DNA of 64,000 bases from an uncultured Clostridia bacterium (GTDB lineage Bacteria; Bacillota; Clostridia; Christensenellales; CALVMC01). The translations under genes and the position numbers were made by a program. Below the pieces are notes generated by a model. That model worked only from the letters and a program-made list of their open reading frames with translations. It had not been told where the DNA came from and made no database searches. Location of the stretch: NCBI GenBank assembly GCA_944342015.1, contig CALVMC010000005.1, positions 1 through 64,000 of the forward strand, read 5' to 3'. Shown piece by piece: positions 35,144 through 42,985 of the stretch (the first letter of the stretch is position 1; each line of letters begins with the position of its first letter).

Positions 35144-36439
35144 TTATTCGTCTTCGGACTCGTTTGAACTGAATACAAATGTATACGGCTCGCCTTTTTT
35201 GTCGTCTTTGATAAGGGCGGATATCTCTACGGAACAAATTGCAAGTATTTCGTTTTTCGAAGCTATCAAAGGAAGCCGGTCTCTTTGCCTTACGGGAAAT
35301 TTTATATCGGTAAGATAGTCGTTGAGTTTTTTACTTCCGCCGCCGAATTTTCTGAAAACATCGCCCTCTCTTCTGTTTCTTATAACTGCGTCTTTGGGTA
35401 TTTTGTCTATATCGAAACGGATTTTGTCGCCTTCTTTGTATTTTCTTACAAGCACACTTTCTCCGTTTTCAATTTCAGTCTTTCCTGTTTTAAACGGTTT
35501 GGAAAACGGTTCGGTTTTTAATTCTCTGTAAAGCACTATATATCCGTTTTCCACCACGGCGGTTATTCCGAAAGGCATTGAAAGTTTGTTTGCGTTATCC
35601 TTTTTAAGATTCAATATGCTTTCGATATGTTTTTGTTCTATATCTTTATATATTCCGAGTTTTTCAAAAGCCTTTAATATATTTCTCGAACAAACAGCCC
35701 TCGGACTTGTCAGCTCGTCAAAAGATATGTAAACGGCGCCGTTCTTTTCCGTTCCGCCCGTTACGAAACCGTCGATAAACTCCTCGTCGTATCTTGCGCT
35801 TTTTGACAGGCGCAAAAGAGAAGTTTCCACATCTGAAAATCTGCTTTTTATAAGAGGCATAAGTTCGTTTCTTATAAAATTCCTTGTAAAGGTATTATCG
35901 AAATTAGAACTGTCCGTAATATACGGCACCTTTTTTTCTTTTACATATTCTTGAATTTCTTCTTTGGATACCGAAAGAAACGGCCTTACGAAAATATCCC
36001 GTTTTAAAGCTATACCTTTAAGCCCCGAAGGAGATGTCCCTCTGAATATTCTCATAAGAAGGGTTTCTGCGTTATCGAGTTCGTGGTGAGCCGTTGCGAT
36101 TATGTCGCATATTCCCTCCGAAACAAGACTGTAAAAAACAGAAAGACGGAAATTTCTTGCCGCAAGCTCTATGCTTTCAGAACTTTCTTTCGCCAATTCT
36201 TTTACATTGCCCCTTTCGACAAAACAAGGTATATTGTTTTCCAAACAATATCCTTTTACAAAATTTTCGTCACGGTCGCTTTCTGCGTCTCTCAGATTGT
36301 GATTGATATGAACGGCAACGGTATCTATTCCGCTTTCGGTCAGATAATGCAAAAGCGCCATCGAATCCATACCGCCGCTTACGGCAACTCCGACTCTTTT
36401 ATAGCCTGACAGTAATTTTAAATTTGCATTGTCTAACAT
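35144..36439 (-). CDS. tilS: tRNA(Ile)-lysidine synthetase
   Basis: 431 residues. PP-loop ATPase motif SGGMDSMALL at about 21-30, TAHHELDNAETLLMR, and GLKGI near 150. The TilS C-terminal domain is present (RNRREGDVFRKFGGGSKKLND and PVRQRDRLPLIAS). It converts C34 of the minor tRNA-Ile to lysidine so that it reads AUA; this genome uses ATA codons heavily, so the enzyme should matter here. The ribosome site is AAGGA. Confidence 0.94.
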   Translation of the reverse strand: MLDNANLKLLSGYKRVGVAVSGGMDSMALLHYLTESGIDTVAVHINHNLRDAESDRDENFVKGYCLENNIPCFVERGNVKELAKESSESIELAARNFRLSVFYSLVSEGICDIIATAHHELDNAETLLMRIFRGTSPSGLKGIALKRDIFVRPFLSVSKEEIQEYVKEKKVPYITDSSNFDNTFTRNFIRNELMPLIKSRFSDVETSLLRLSKSARYDEEFIDGFVTGGTEKNGAVYISFDELTSPRAVCSRNILKAFEKLGIYKDIEQKHIESILNLKKDNANKLSMPFGITAVVENGYIVLYRELKTEPFSKPFKTGKTEIENGESVLVRKYKEGDKIRFDIDKIPKDAVIRNRREGDVFRKFGGGSKKLNDYLTDIKFPVRQRDRLPLIASKNEILAICSVEISALIKDDKKGEPYTFVFSSNESEDE

Positions 36440-36551
36440 AATTATCCTTCTGTTTTCACGATTTGCCTTTCTGTTTTTCGATTGATTTTTATCGCAGCAA
36501 GTAATTTAATTGCGCCTTCTTAACATGTTTACTTTTTGTCCGCAGATTGCT

Positions 36552-38006
36552 TTAATTTTTTAAAGCATTTTCAAGAAGCTTTCTCGAAAATTCAAGTCTT
36601 TTCAAACTCTCTTCTTTTCCTAAAATATTGCACATTTCCACGCCGCCGCCGGGAGTAGACTGCTTTCCTGTAACGGCAAGTCTCAAAGTCAGATAGACCT
36701 GCCCTTTTTTCGCCTCGGCTTTTTCCGCTATTTTTTCTACTGCGCATTGAAGTTTTTCTTCGTCAAAACCGTCAAGTTTTTTTAATTCCTTCTCCGACTC
36801 TTTGATAATTTTTAAGGAAAGCTCTTTGTCGCATTTCATTTTTTTGTTATCGAACCACTCGGGATCGTAACTTTCAAACTCTTCGAGAAAATTAACCTTT
36901 TCTTCTATTTCGCTGAAAAGCGATACTCGGGTTATCAATAGTTTTGCAAGTTCGGTATAATCATACTTTCCCTTTATTTTACTTCTTTCAAAATAGGAAA
37001 TACTTCTTTTAACGAATTCTTCGGGCGTCAGCTTTTTAATGTATTCGCCGTTCATCCATTTCATTTTCTCTTCGTCGAATATGCTCGGCGAGTGGCTTAT
37101 TCCGTCAACGGAAAAATGTTCGATAAGTTCCTGCATGCTCATAATTTCAACATTGTTTTTAGGACTCCATCCCAAAAGCGCTATATAGTTTACTATTGCC
37201 TCGGGAAGATATCCTTTTTCAATAAAATCTTCGAAGTTGGCGTCTCCGTATCTTTTCGATAATTTCCTGTTTGCGTCTTTCATTATAGGAGGCAGATGAA
37301 TGTATTTAGGTCTTTCCCAACCGAATGCGTCGTAAATAAGATTGTATTTAGGCGTGCTTGACAAATATTCCATACCCCTTATAACATGGGTAATTCCCAT
37401 AGTGTGGTCGTCGATTACATTTGCAAAGTTATATGTCGGCATAAGATCGCTCTTTATTAAAATGTTATCTTCCATGTCCTCGTTTTTAACGCTGATATGA
37501 CCGAATACCATATCGTCGTAACTGCTCTCCCCCTTTTGCGGAATATTTTGTCTTATAACAAATTTTTCGCCTTTTGAAAGTCTTTCTTGAACTTCTTTTT
37601 CGGAAAGAGACAAACAATGCTTATCGTACTTTCTGTTCCCGTTTTCGTCGGTAAGAGATTCCAGCCTTTCTTTTGAACAGAAACAATAATAGGCGCCCCC
37701 TTTTTTGACAAGTTCTTTTGCGTATTCCAGATACATTTCCTTTCTTTGGCTTTGAATATACGGGCCGTAATTTCCGCCTACATCGGGTCCCTCGTCGTGT
37801 TTGATTCCCGCCGTTTCCAAAGTACGGTAAATTAAATCAACCGCACCTTCCACATACCTTTCCCTGTCGGTATCTTCTATTCTTAAAATAAAAGTTCCCT
37901 TTTCTTTCTTTGCAAACAAATAGGCATAAAGGCAGGTTCTTAAATTTCCTATATGCATAAATCCCGTAGGACTCGGGGCAAATCTCGTTCTGACTTTACC
38001 GTTCAT
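36552..38006 (-). CDS. gltX: Glutamyl-tRNA synthetase
   Basis: 484 residues. HIGH-type motif in FAPSPTGFMHIGNLRTCLYA, zinc-site region YYCFCSKERL, and KMSKS as RKLSKRYGD. The C-terminal anticodon-binding helices end at residue 484. The start is the ATG at 38006 with AAGGAG six bases upstream; an in-frame TTG at 38036 is before the ribosome site. Firmicutes without GlnRS use this enzyme for tRNA-Gln too, followed by amidation; no gatCAB is in the window. Confidence 0.95.
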   Translation of the reverse strand: MNGKVRTRFAPSPTGFMHIGNLRTCLYAYLFAKKEKGTFILRIEDTDRERYVEGAVDLIYRTLETAGIKHDEGPDVGGNYGPYIQSQRKEMYLEYAKELVKKGGAYYCFCSKERLESLTDENGNRKYDKHCLSLSEKEVQERLSKGEKFVIRQNIPQKGESSYDDMVFGHISVKNEDMEDNILIKSDLMPTYNFANVIDDHTMGITHVIRGMEYLSSTPKYNLIYDAFGWERPKYIHLPPIMKDANRKLSKRYGDANFEDFIEKGYLPEAIVNYIALLGWSPKNNVEIMSMQELIEHFSVDGISHSPSIFDEEKMKWMNGEYIKKLTPEEFVKRSISYFERSKIKGKYDYTELAKLLITRVSLFSEIEEKVNFLEEFESYDPEWFDNKKMKCDKELSLKIIKESEKELKKLDGFDEEKLQCAVEKIAEKAEAKKGQVYLTLRLAVTGKQSTPGGGVEMCNILGKEESLKRLEFSRKLLENALKN

Positions 38007-38106
38007 AATAACTCCTTGAATTAGGACTTTGTCCAATATATAATATTTTAATATATTTTAACATTATTTTAGCATATTTTAATAATAATAACTATTGAAT
38101 ACATAA

Positions 38107-38139
38107 AAAAATACCGCTTTAATTTGCTGCGGCATTTTT
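38107..38139 (-). terminator. Terminator of XRE regulator
   Basis: On the minus strand AAAAATGCCGC pairs with GCGGTATTTTT (one G-T wobble) and runs into further T's. Confidence 0.75.
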
Positions 38140-38162
38140 AAGTATTAAGATTTTTTCCTTTT

Positions 38163-38480
38163 TTAATTTTCACTTTTTTCCATTTTTTTTAGGAATTCTA
38201 TCAATGCATCCTGCTGTTTTAAATCAAGAGCCTCGAAAGCTTTTAAAAGTTCTTTTTGTTTTTCCGTAAGTTCCGCCGTAACGCCGTCGTCGGAAAAAAA
38301 TTGCGAACAGGTTATTCCGAATGCGTCGCATATTGCTACAAGAGAATTTAAAGTCGGAACGGCACTTTTTCTGAACCAGGAAGAAATGGTGGACTGAGGA
38401 ATACCCGATTCCAAACTGAGCCTGTATTCTGACCATCCTTTTTTCTTTCTGAGTTCAAATATTCTTTCTAAAATATCCAT
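38163..38480 (-). CDS. XRE-family transcriptional regulator
   Basis: 105 residues. A Cro/C1-type helix-turn-helix occupies residues 5-60 (RIFELRKKKGWSEYRLSLES, then IPQSTISSWFRKSAVPTLNS), followed by a helical tail (LTEKQKELLKAFEALD) of the kind seen in many Firmicute single-domain repressors. The ribosome site is AAGGAAGG. It is divergent from the TM2/DUF2752 genes. Two copies of TCGTA-N7-TACGA lie in the shared intergenic region and probably are its operators, controlling itself and the TM2 gene. Confidence 0.85.
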   Translation of the reverse strand: MDILERIFELRKKKGWSEYRLSLESGIPQSTISSWFRKSAVPTLNSLVAICDAFGITCSQFFSDDGVTAELTEKQKELLKAFEALDLKQQDALIEFLKKMEKSEN

Positions 38481-38568
38481 TTTACCTTCCTTTAACTTAC
38501 CTGAAATATTTTAATTAGTAGTTTTAAAATATTTTTATATTTTTAATAAACATTTCTTTTTATTGTGC

Positions 38569-38632
38569 TTTATCGTATATTTTATACGATAAATATTGAC
38601 ATTTAATTAATTATTTCGTATAATAATTACGA
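38569..38632. promoter_or_regulatory. Double operator between XRE regulator and TM2 gene
   Basis: TCGTA-N7-TACGA occurs at 38573-38589 and 38616-38632, centres 43 bases apart (about four helical turns). The first sits in a longer perfect inverted repeat TTTATCGTATA/TATACGATAAA (38569-38593); the second overlaps the -10 box of the TM2 promoter. Confidence 0.75.
38596..38624 (+). promoter_or_regulatory. Consensus promoter of TM2 gene
   Basis: TTGACA (38596-38601), 17-base spacer, TATAAT (38619-38624): both hexamers perfect. The -10 lies inside the second operator, so repressor binding would block it. Confidence 0.85.
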
Positions 38633-38657
38633 TATATCATTATAAAAGGAGAAAGTT

Positions 38658-39014
38658 ATGAACGAACAAAACATTAACAATTTTTTATCTACACATTCTA
38701 AATATTTCCCGCAGGAAAAAATTATTGCCGTTAAAGACGCCCTTTCCAGATGTTCCGACGATAAACTTACCTTGATATTATCCGAAAAATACCTGAGCAG
38801 CGGCGCAATGACTGCTCTTTCCTTTTTTTTAGGAGGTTTAGGAATAGACAGATTTGTGCTCAAAGACACCGGTCTAGGATTGCTTAAATTTTTTACAGGC
38901 GGTTGCTGCGGCTTGCTTTGGCTAATAGATTTATTTATTATCGGCAAAAAAACCAAAGAAAAGAACTTTGAAACATTCTGCAAGGCAATTTCCTTTGCTT
39001 CCGTATTACAATAA
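38658..39014 (+). CDS. TM2-domain membrane protein
   Basis: 118 residues. A polar N-terminal region (1-50) is followed by the TM2 pattern: a first helix AMTALSFFLGGLGIDRFVLK with the characteristic Gly-Asp-Arg-Phe-type turn, then LLKFFTGGCCGLLWLIDLFI. TM2 proteins are small membrane proteins of unknown biochemical role. AAGGAGA lies 7 bases before the ATG. It has a perfect-consensus promoter with an overlapping operator, so it should be strongly expressed once the XRE repressor is released. A DUF2752-like gene follows. Confidence 0.85.
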   Translation: MNEQNINNFLSTHSKYFPQEKIIAVKDALSRCSDDKLTLILSEKYLSSGAMTALSFFLGGLGIDRFVLKDTGLGLLKFFTGGCCGLLWLIDLFIIGKKTKEKNFETFCKAISFASVLQ

Positions 39015-39033
39015 GACAAGATTAACTTTTATA

Positions 39034-39366
39034 GTGTTTGGGAGAAGAACGGTCTGCTTTCTTCTCCTTATTCTTTTAGTTCTCGTTTTGAAAGACTTTG
39101 ACATTCATTGTATTTTTAAATTTATAACGGGTATACCTTGTCCTACCTGCTATATGACAAGAGCAATGATTTGTCTACTTAATTTTGACGGGAAAGGCTA
39201 TATAAGAAACAACATTTTTGCATTTCCTTTTTTCTGCCTTTTTACTCTTTTATTTTTCAGACACGAATATTTAAAAACTAAAAACTTTTTTTTATTGTGT
39301 TTGACTTTACTTTTTTCTAATTTTATTTACTATATTTTTAGATTAATTTATATTTTTAAAGCATAA
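39034..39366 (+). CDS. DUF2752-like membrane protein
   Basis: About 110 residues with three membrane helices. The motif GIPCPTCYMTRAMICLLNFD followed by IRNNIFAFPFF matches the DUF2752 pattern (normally G-x-x-CP-x-CG-x-TRA). The usual Gly after the second Cys is Tyr here. The start is uncertain: GTG at 39034 gives a normal N-terminus, while a TTG at 38968 would overlap the TM2 gene by 47 bases; neither has a good ribosome site. TM2 and DUF2752 genes are often neighbours. Function unknown. Confidence 0.7.
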   Translation: MFGRRTVCFLLLILLVLVLKDFDIHCIFKFITGIPCPTCYMTRAMICLLNFDGKGYIRNNIFAFPFFCLFTLLFFRHEYLKTKNFFLLCLTLLFSNFIYYIFRLIYIFKA

Positions 39367-39519
39367 AAATTTAAAATCTATTAATTCTTATTTTTTTCAT
39401 TATATAAAATATAATTAAAAGGAAAAATTTTTTAAATATTAAATAAGGTGAAAATTTTAATTTAATGTAGCATTTTATAGGTATTTTGGTATAATATATT
39501 GTATTGACTGAGGTGAAAT

Positions 39520-40800
39520 ATGGATTATTTTGATACAGCCGTAAAAAAGACTATGGAATTTCTTGCCGTTGACAGTGTGCAAAAAGAGCCTTGCGCACAA
39601 AGTCCTTTCGGTATAGGCGTTGCCAAATGTTTGTCTATGGCGGAAGATATTGCAAAGGAAAATCTTTTCAGAACCTTCAATAACGGCTATTATGTGTGGG
39701 CGGAAAAAGGCGACGGGGAACTTTTCGGAATTTTAGGTCATCTCGATACCGTCCCTTTCGAAGGCAACTGGACGGCTAATCCCCTTGGGGAAATAAAAGG
39801 CGACTATATATACGGAAGAGGAATACTCGACGATAAAGGTCCTATGATTGCCTCGTTTTATGCTTTTTGCGAACTTTTATCGCAAGGACTGGTGCCTAAA
39901 AAAAGAGTCCGCTTTATCTTCGGAGGTAACGAGGAAAGCGGCTGGAAATGTATGGAAAAATACTGTGAATGCGACGAAGTTCCTTTAAAAGGTATATCTC
40001 CCGACGGAGATTTTCCGGTAATAAACTGCGAAAAAGGCGTTGCTCATCTGAAAGCGGAAATCAAAAAGCCCGCAACCCTTGTCTTTATAAAAGGCGGAGT
40101 CAGAGTAAACATTGTAATGGACGAATGCCATGCAAAGGTCAAAGCCCGTCTTAAAGAAAGAGACCTTGAAGACTTTAAGGTAAAATACGAAGACGGATAT
40201 TCCGTAATAACGGCAAAGGGAAAACCTGCACACGGCTCCACCCCCGATATAGGCGACAACGCCTGTCATAAAATTTTAAAATATCTTGCAGAAGAACTTA
40301 AAGGGGAATATAAAATACTCGAACAACTGTTATGTCATACCGACGGCAAATCTCTCGGTATCGCTTTCAAAGACGGAAGCGGTACCCTTACCTTCAATTT
40401 GGGAACAATCGAAAACAACGACAAAAGCATTATGGCCGGAATAGACATAAGGCACCCTATAAGTATTGAAAGAAAGGTTATAGAAGAGATTTTAAAATCT
40501 TCGCCGTATATAGACAGTATTGAAACATTAAATTTCCACGACCCTCATTTTGTTTCGCCGCAATCCGAACTCGTCAGAGAACTTCTGAAAGCTTATAACA
40601 GTGTATGCTGTGAAAAAGCAAAACCGATAAGCATAGGCGGCGCAACATACGCAAGAGTTATGAAAGAGGGCGTTGCTTTCGGCCCGATATTCCCGGGAGA
40701 AGAAAGCACAATACACCAAAAGGACGAAAGGGTTTCTTTGACTTTGTTCAGAAAAATGTACGATATATACAAGCAGGCTTTTAAAAATCTTTTATTTTAA
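39520..40800 (+). CDS. M20 family dipeptidase (PepV/Sapep-like)
   Basis: 426 residues. Zinc peptidase motifs: LGHLDTVPFEGNW, GRGILDDKGPMIASFYAFCE (metal Asp) and FGGNEESGWKCMEKY (catalytic Glu pair). A lid domain with AKGKPAHGSTPDIGDNAC is followed by late metal-binding TLFRKMYD and FGPIFPGEESTIHQKDE. It matches PepV/Sapep-type cytosolic dipeptidases with broad specificity, somewhat shorter than the usual 460-470 residues. GAGGTGA lies before the ATG. A strong terminator follows at 40866. Confidence 0.88.
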   Translation: MDYFDTAVKKTMEFLAVDSVQKEPCAQSPFGIGVAKCLSMAEDIAKENLFRTFNNGYYVWAEKGDGELFGILGHLDTVPFEGNWTANPLGEIKGDYIYGRGILDDKGPMIASFYAFCELLSQGLVPKKRVRFIFGGNEESGWKCMEKYCECDEVPLKGISPDGDFPVINCEKGVAHLKAEIKKPATLVFIKGGVRVNIVMDECHAKVKARLKERDLEDFKVKYEDGYSVITAKGKPAHGSTPDIGDNACHKILKYLAEELKGEYKILEQLLCHTDGKSLGIAFKDGSGTLTFNLGTIENNDKSIMAGIDIRHPISIERKVIEEILKSSPYIDSIETLNFHDPHFVSPQSELVRELLKAYNSVCCEKAKPISIGGATYARVMKEGVAFGPIFPGEESTIHQKDERVSLTLFRKMYDIYKQAFKNLLF

Positions 40801-40865
40801 TCGGTAAACCTTATATGCTGTCGAAAGATAAATAATGCGGTTATTAACGGCTTTATAAACAGACT

Positions 40866-40895
40866 AAAAGACTTTTATAAAAGTCTTTTTTATTA
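40866..40895 (+). terminator. Terminator of dipeptidase gene
   Basis: Perfect 11-base stem AAAAGACTTTT (40866-40876) and AAAAGTCTTTT (40879-40889), then T's. The stem halves are themselves nearly palindromic. Confidence 0.8.
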
Positions 40896-40973
40896 TTAAT
40901 TTAAAGTCTTTTTTATTATAAGTTAAGATTTTATCCCGAAATACACAACGATATCCACAATATCGCTTTAATA

Positions 40974-41034
40974 AACCGTGCGTTTTGCGTTACTAAACAT
41001 ATTAAACGACGGTTTACCGTGCGTTTTGTGGGGG
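40974..41034 (-). repeat. Inverted copies of CCCGTCAAACGCA-like motif
   Basis: ACCGTGCGTTTTG occurs twice, at 40975-40987 and 41016-41028. On the minus strand these read CAAAACGCACGGT, the same core as the intergenic motif family. The second is preceded by CCCCCA on the minus strand, close to CCCCGT in other copies. They lie in the 40801-41175 gap, which otherwise holds only terminators. Confidence 0.5.
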
Positions 41035-41110
41035 TAATATAAAATTTACGACTTTTTCTTTTACAAAATATTTTTAAAAGCCGTATTCTAAACAAGATAT
41101 TAAAAAAATA

Positions 41111-41132
41111 AAAACGGAATAATTTCCGTTTT
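41111..41132 (-). terminator. Terminator of argS-alaS
   Basis: Stem AAAACGGAA (41111-41119) and TTCCGTTTT (41124-41132), T-rich on the minus strand. It is 44 bases after the alaS stop. Confidence 0.8.
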
Positions 41133-41142
41133 TATCGATTAG

Positions 41143-41157
41143 TCCCGTCAAACGCAG
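41143..41157 (+). repeat. CCCGTCAAACGCA motif, copy next to alaS
   Basis: TCCCGTCAAACGCAG with no obvious local pairing, between the alaS stop and its terminator. Confidence 0.45.
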
Positions 41158-41175
41158 AGTATAACGCCGTTTTCT

Positions 41176-42972
41176 CTATTTATTTTCTTCCGTAATAAGT
41201 ACGGCTTTTATTCTTCTTACTCCTGCGCTGCTGCTCTGCTCTTTGATTATTTTAAATCTTCCGAGTTCTCCCGTTCTTGCTGCGTGAGGCCCGCCGCATA
41301 TTTCCTTTGAATATTTTCCGATTGTATATACTTTGACCTTTTCTCCGTATTTGCTTTCAAAGACGCCCAAAGCCCCTTTCTTCTTGGCTTCGGCAACGCT
41401 CATTTCCTCGCAGGTAATTTCGACATTGTCTTTTATCGCTTTATTGACTTCGTTTTCTATCTCGGATATTTCTTCGGCAGTAAGAGGTCTCGGGAAATTA
41501 AAATCGAATCTCAATCTTTCCGCCGTTATATTGCTTCCCTTTTGGAAAATATCGTCGCCTAAAAGCTTTCTTATAGACGCAAGCATTAAATGGGTTGCGG
41601 TATGAAGATTTGTGGTTTCCTTCTGATGGTCGATAAGTCCGCCTTTGAACTTCTGCTCGGAACCTGCTTTTGATTTTTCCTGATGTTCCTTTTCGGCTTT
41701 CTTATAACCTTCTCTGTCAACCTTGAAACCTTTTTCTCTGCATATCTCTTCCGTCATTTCAAGAGGAAATCCGAAAGTGTCATATAGTCTGAAAGCTGTT
41801 TTTCCGTTAAGTACTCCGTCTTTGGAAAAACTTAATACCTTTTCAAGTTCTTTTATTCCCTGTTGAAGAGCGCTTTCAAACTTGCTTTCTTCCGTGTTGA
41901 GTTCGGAAATTATTTTGTCTTTATTATCCGAAAGTTCTTTATAAGTATCCTTATATATATCGATATATAATAAAGCGATTTTCTCTATTGTTCCGCTTTC
42001 CAGGTTAAGCTGCCTGCAAAATCTTATTGCCCTTCTTATAAGTCTTCTTAACACATAGCCCTGGTCGGTATTGGACGGAGTTATTCCTTTTTCGTCTCCT
42101 AATAAAAATACCGCCGTTCTTATATGGTCGGCTATAATTCTTACCGCCCTGTCACGGCTTTCGTCTTTTCCGTATTCCGTATCCGAAAGTTTACATAAAA
42201 GCGCAATAACCGGCGCAAATAAATCGGTCTCGTAAACAGAAGAATATCCGTTCAGAATACATACCGTTCTTTCAAGTCCCATTCCGGTATCGACATTTTT
42301 TTGCTTTAACATGCTGAAACTGCCGTCGGCTTCCTTAAAATATTCCATAAATACATTGTTCCATATTTCAACGAACTTTCCGCAGTCGCAGGCAGGCGAA
42401 CAGTCTTTACAGCATTTTCCCTTTCCGGTATCTATAAAAATTTCGGTATCGGGACCGCAAGGACCGGTTTGACCGGCAGGGCCCCACCAGTTGTTTTTCT
42501 TGGGAAGATAATATATATTTTCCTTTTTTATCCCTTGCTTTTCCCATATCGATGCGCTTAATGTGTCTTTCGGACAGTCGCTGTCGCCGGCAAACACCGA
42601 AACGGCAATTTTATCCAAAGGTATTTCAAGTACTTCCGTTAAAAATTCCTTGCTCCAACTTATAGCTTCTTCTTTAAAATAATCTCCGAGAGACCAGTTT
42701 CCCAGCATTTCGAAAAATGTGCAGTGGGTTGCGTCGCCCACTTCTTCGATATCGCCCGTTCTTACGCATTTCTGTACATCGGCAAGCCTTTTTCCCAAAG
42801 GATGTTTTTGTCCCGTAAGATAAGGAACGAGCGGATGCATTCCGGCAGTTGTGAACAATACCGTCGGGTCGTTTTCGGGCATAAGCGACGCCGATTGTAT
42901 TATTGCGTGGTTTTTGCTTTTAAAAAAGTCAAGATATTTTTTTCTGAGTTCGTAAGATTTTAACTTTAACAT
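41176..42972 (-). CDS. alaS: Alanyl-tRNA synthetase, short form
   Basis: 598 residues; standard bacterial AlaRS is about 870. It has the class II catalytic core (LFTTAGMHPLVPYLTGQ; THCTFFEMLGNWSLGDYF; GMGLERTVCILNGYSS), a Cys-rich insertion (CCKDCSPACDCG) and the editing domain with HTATH and CGGPH zinc ligands. It ends right after GRFKIIKEQSSSAGVRRI and therefore lacks the C-terminal C-Ala domain that links editing to tRNA binding. The same architecture occurs in some other bacterial lineages. It is 13 bases downstream of argS in one operon. Whether a second, full-length AlaRS exists elsewhere in the genome cannot be seen. Confidence 0.93.
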   Translation of the reverse strand: MLKLKSYELRKKYLDFFKSKNHAIIQSASLMPENDPTVLFTTAGMHPLVPYLTGQKHPLGKRLADVQKCVRTGDIEEVGDATHCTFFEMLGNWSLGDYFKEEAISWSKEFLTEVLEIPLDKIAVSVFAGDSDCPKDTLSASIWEKQGIKKENIYYLPKKNNWWGPAGQTGPCGPDTEIFIDTGKGKCCKDCSPACDCGKFVEIWNNVFMEYFKEADGSFSMLKQKNVDTGMGLERTVCILNGYSSVYETDLFAPVIALLCKLSDTEYGKDESRDRAVRIIADHIRTAVFLLGDEKGITPSNTDQGYVLRRLIRRAIRFCRQLNLESGTIEKIALLYIDIYKDTYKELSDNKDKIISELNTEESKFESALQQGIKELEKVLSFSKDGVLNGKTAFRLYDTFGFPLEMTEEICREKGFKVDREGYKKAEKEHQEKSKAGSEQKFKGGLIDHQKETTNLHTATHLMLASIRKLLGDDIFQKGSNITAERLRFDFNFPRPLTAEEISEIENEVNKAIKDNVEITCEEMSVAEAKKKGALGVFESKYGEKVKVYTIGKYSKEICGGPHAARTGELGRFKIIKEQSSSAGVRRIKAVLITEENK

Positions 42973-42985
42973 ATTTTTCTCCGTA

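Noticed and set aside
38968-39033. Longer N-terminus for the DUF2752-like protein from a TTG codon
   Set aside because: It would overlap the TM2 gene by 47 bases, adds a basic stretch unlike the family and has no ribosome site.
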